Source of the DNA: a bacterium
GTDB taxonomy: Bacteria > Bacteroidota > Ignavibacteria > Kapaibacteriales > UBA961
DNA length: 6,851 bases
Assembly: GCA_022844575.1 (NCBI GenBank)
Contig: JALHLL010000130.1
Span: forward strand, 2,692-9,542
Reading direction: 5' to 3'
Shown here: positions 6,197 through 6,851 of the stretch, piece after piece
Numbering within the stretch: position 1 is the first letter of the stretch
Layout: every line of letters starts with the position of its first letter
Notes under the pieces: model-generated
What the model was told of the DNA's origin: nothing
Seen by the model: only the letters and a program-made list of their open reading frames with translations
Databases searched by the model: none
Program-made: the position numbers and the translations under genes

Positions 6197-6851
6197 TGTA
6201 GTACTTGTTTAGAAACTTTAATTGGATAAAGAAAAAAATACCAAATAACAAACGCTAAGGATGAAATTATGATGCCTAAACTCAAGTATATGGGCATCTC
6301 CGTCCACCGTGTTACAAAACCTTCAAGAAAAGCGGCGGCAATAAAAATTGGTATTAAACCGAAACACATTTTCACGCCTTTTTTTGCACCGCTCATAAAA
6401 CTCTGCATTCGTGTATATGTACCGGGGAACAGCATAGAATTTCCCATTGTCAGACCGGCGGCTCCGGCAATGATTATGGCACTAATTTCCAATGTACCGT
6501 GAATCCATATTACCAATGCACTTTCGAAGAGTAAATCGTATTTATAAAAGAAGTATTGAAATGTGCCGAGCATTATACCATTATTCAATAAGATAAAGAG
6601 TGTCCCTAATGAGCAAAACAAACCAAACGTAAAAGCCATAAAAGCAACACGTATATTATTGAATGCTATGAATAAGAACATAGGAACACGACTTGATGAC
6701 TTATACACAGCCATCGGATCGCCACTCTTTATATTGGCGATTGTCATATTCACATAATGATCACCCAGAATAAGACGTGGATACGTATCATCATTCGCTG
6801 CTGATATAACTCCTACGACAACAGAAACCAAAAAAAACACGAGTGCAAACA
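6193..6851 (-). CDS. SpoIIM/DUF95 family integral membrane protein (N-terminus outside window)
   Basis: The frame remains open to the right edge (F-A-L-V-F-F-L-V...), so the GTG at 6840 is internal and the true start lies beyond the window. Numbering from that GTG, the stage II sporulation protein M signature is clear: 'DDTYPRLILGDHYVNMT' (17-33), 'GDPMAVYK' (40-47), 'FNNIRVAFMAF' (60-70), 'NNGIMLG' (86-92), 'IHGTLEISAIIIAGAAGL' (113-130) and a C-terminal pair of helices. Full family members are about 320 residues, so roughly the first 100, usually a cytoplasmic helical domain, are missing here. In firmicutes SpoIIM takes part in septal peptidoglycan remodelling during engulfment. In non-sporulating Bacteroidota the homologues sit beside RDD, DUF4129, DUF4350, MoxR and DUF58 genes and probably form an envelope complex. 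The gene name spoIIM would be misleading here. It is the first visible gene of the operon and is coupled to A by ATGA overlap. Confidence 0.9.
   Translation of the reverse strand, partial: FALVFFLVSVVVGVISAANDDTYPRLILGDHYVNMTIANIKSGDPMAVYKSSSRVPMFLFIAFNNIRVAFMAFTFGLFCSLGTLFILLNNGIMLGTFQYFFYKYDLLFESALVIWIHGTLEISAIIIAGAAGLTMGNSMLFPGTYTRMQSFMSGAKKGVKMCFGLIPIFIAAAFLEGFVTRWTEMPIYLSLGIIISSLAFVIWYFFLYPIKVSKQVLQ

Noticed and set aside
6269..6757. Plus-strand ORFs opposite SpoIIM
   Set aside because: Antisense shadows of a strongly conserved membrane protein gene.
6838..6840. GTG at 6840 as the start of the SpoIIM-family gene
   Set aside because: The frame stays open to the window edge and the preceding codons continue the hydrophobic helix; family length requires about 100 more residues upstream.
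1..6851. tRNA, rRNA, CRISPR array, insertion sequence or integrase remnants
   Set aside because: No cloverleaf-like sequence, regularly spaced repeats, transposase motifs or terminal inverted repeats were seen.

Overview
The window is AT-rich bacterial DNA in which every supportable gene lies on the minus strand, so it is read from the right edge to the left. The gene set (SpoIIM/DUF95-type membrane protein, multi-pass membrane proteins, DUF4129, DUF4350) is a combination I know from the Bacteroidota/Chlorobiota side of the tree, where it usually sits with MoxR AAA ATPase and DUF58 genes. Several genes have clear purine-rich Shine-Dalgarno sequences, unlike typical Bacteroidetes. That makes a Chlorobi/Ignavibacteria/Kapabacteria-like lineage a reasonable guess, but this is inference from gene content, not proof.

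Layout in transcription order. (1) 6851-6193: SpoIIM/DUF95 family membrane protein, cut at its N-terminus by the window edge. (2) 6196-5306: membrane protein 'A', 4-bp ATGA overlap with SpoIIM. (3) 5279-4368: membrane protein 'B', a paralogue of A. (4) 4358-4113: small 81-residue two-helix membrane protein squeezed between B and C. (5) 4102-3269: membrane protein 'C', a third paralogue; its reading frame breaks near the 3' end, and the expected conserved tail is found in another frame down to 3232. (6) 3193-2495: DUF4129 protein. (7) 2498-1272: DUF4350 protein, again with an ATGA overlap. After a 192-bp gap comes (8) 1079-1: the N-terminal 359 residues of a secreted right-handed parallel beta-helix protein that runs off the left edge.

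Genes 1-7 are tightly packed (gaps of about 90 bp or less, two stop-start overlaps) and look like one operon devoted to a cell-envelope assembly. DUF4129 and DUF4350 proteins are known companions of MoxR/DUF58 systems, which are thought to act in envelope protein complex assembly or stress tolerance. The exact job is unknown. The beta-helix gene has its own leader and is probably a separate unit.

The most interesting points are the tandem triplet of paralogous membrane proteins with a shared sequence fingerprint, the apparent loss of one TA unit that truncates paralogue C and leaves its conserved tail out of frame, the unrecognised small membrane protein between B and C, and the absence of MoxR/DUF58 directly after DUF4350.
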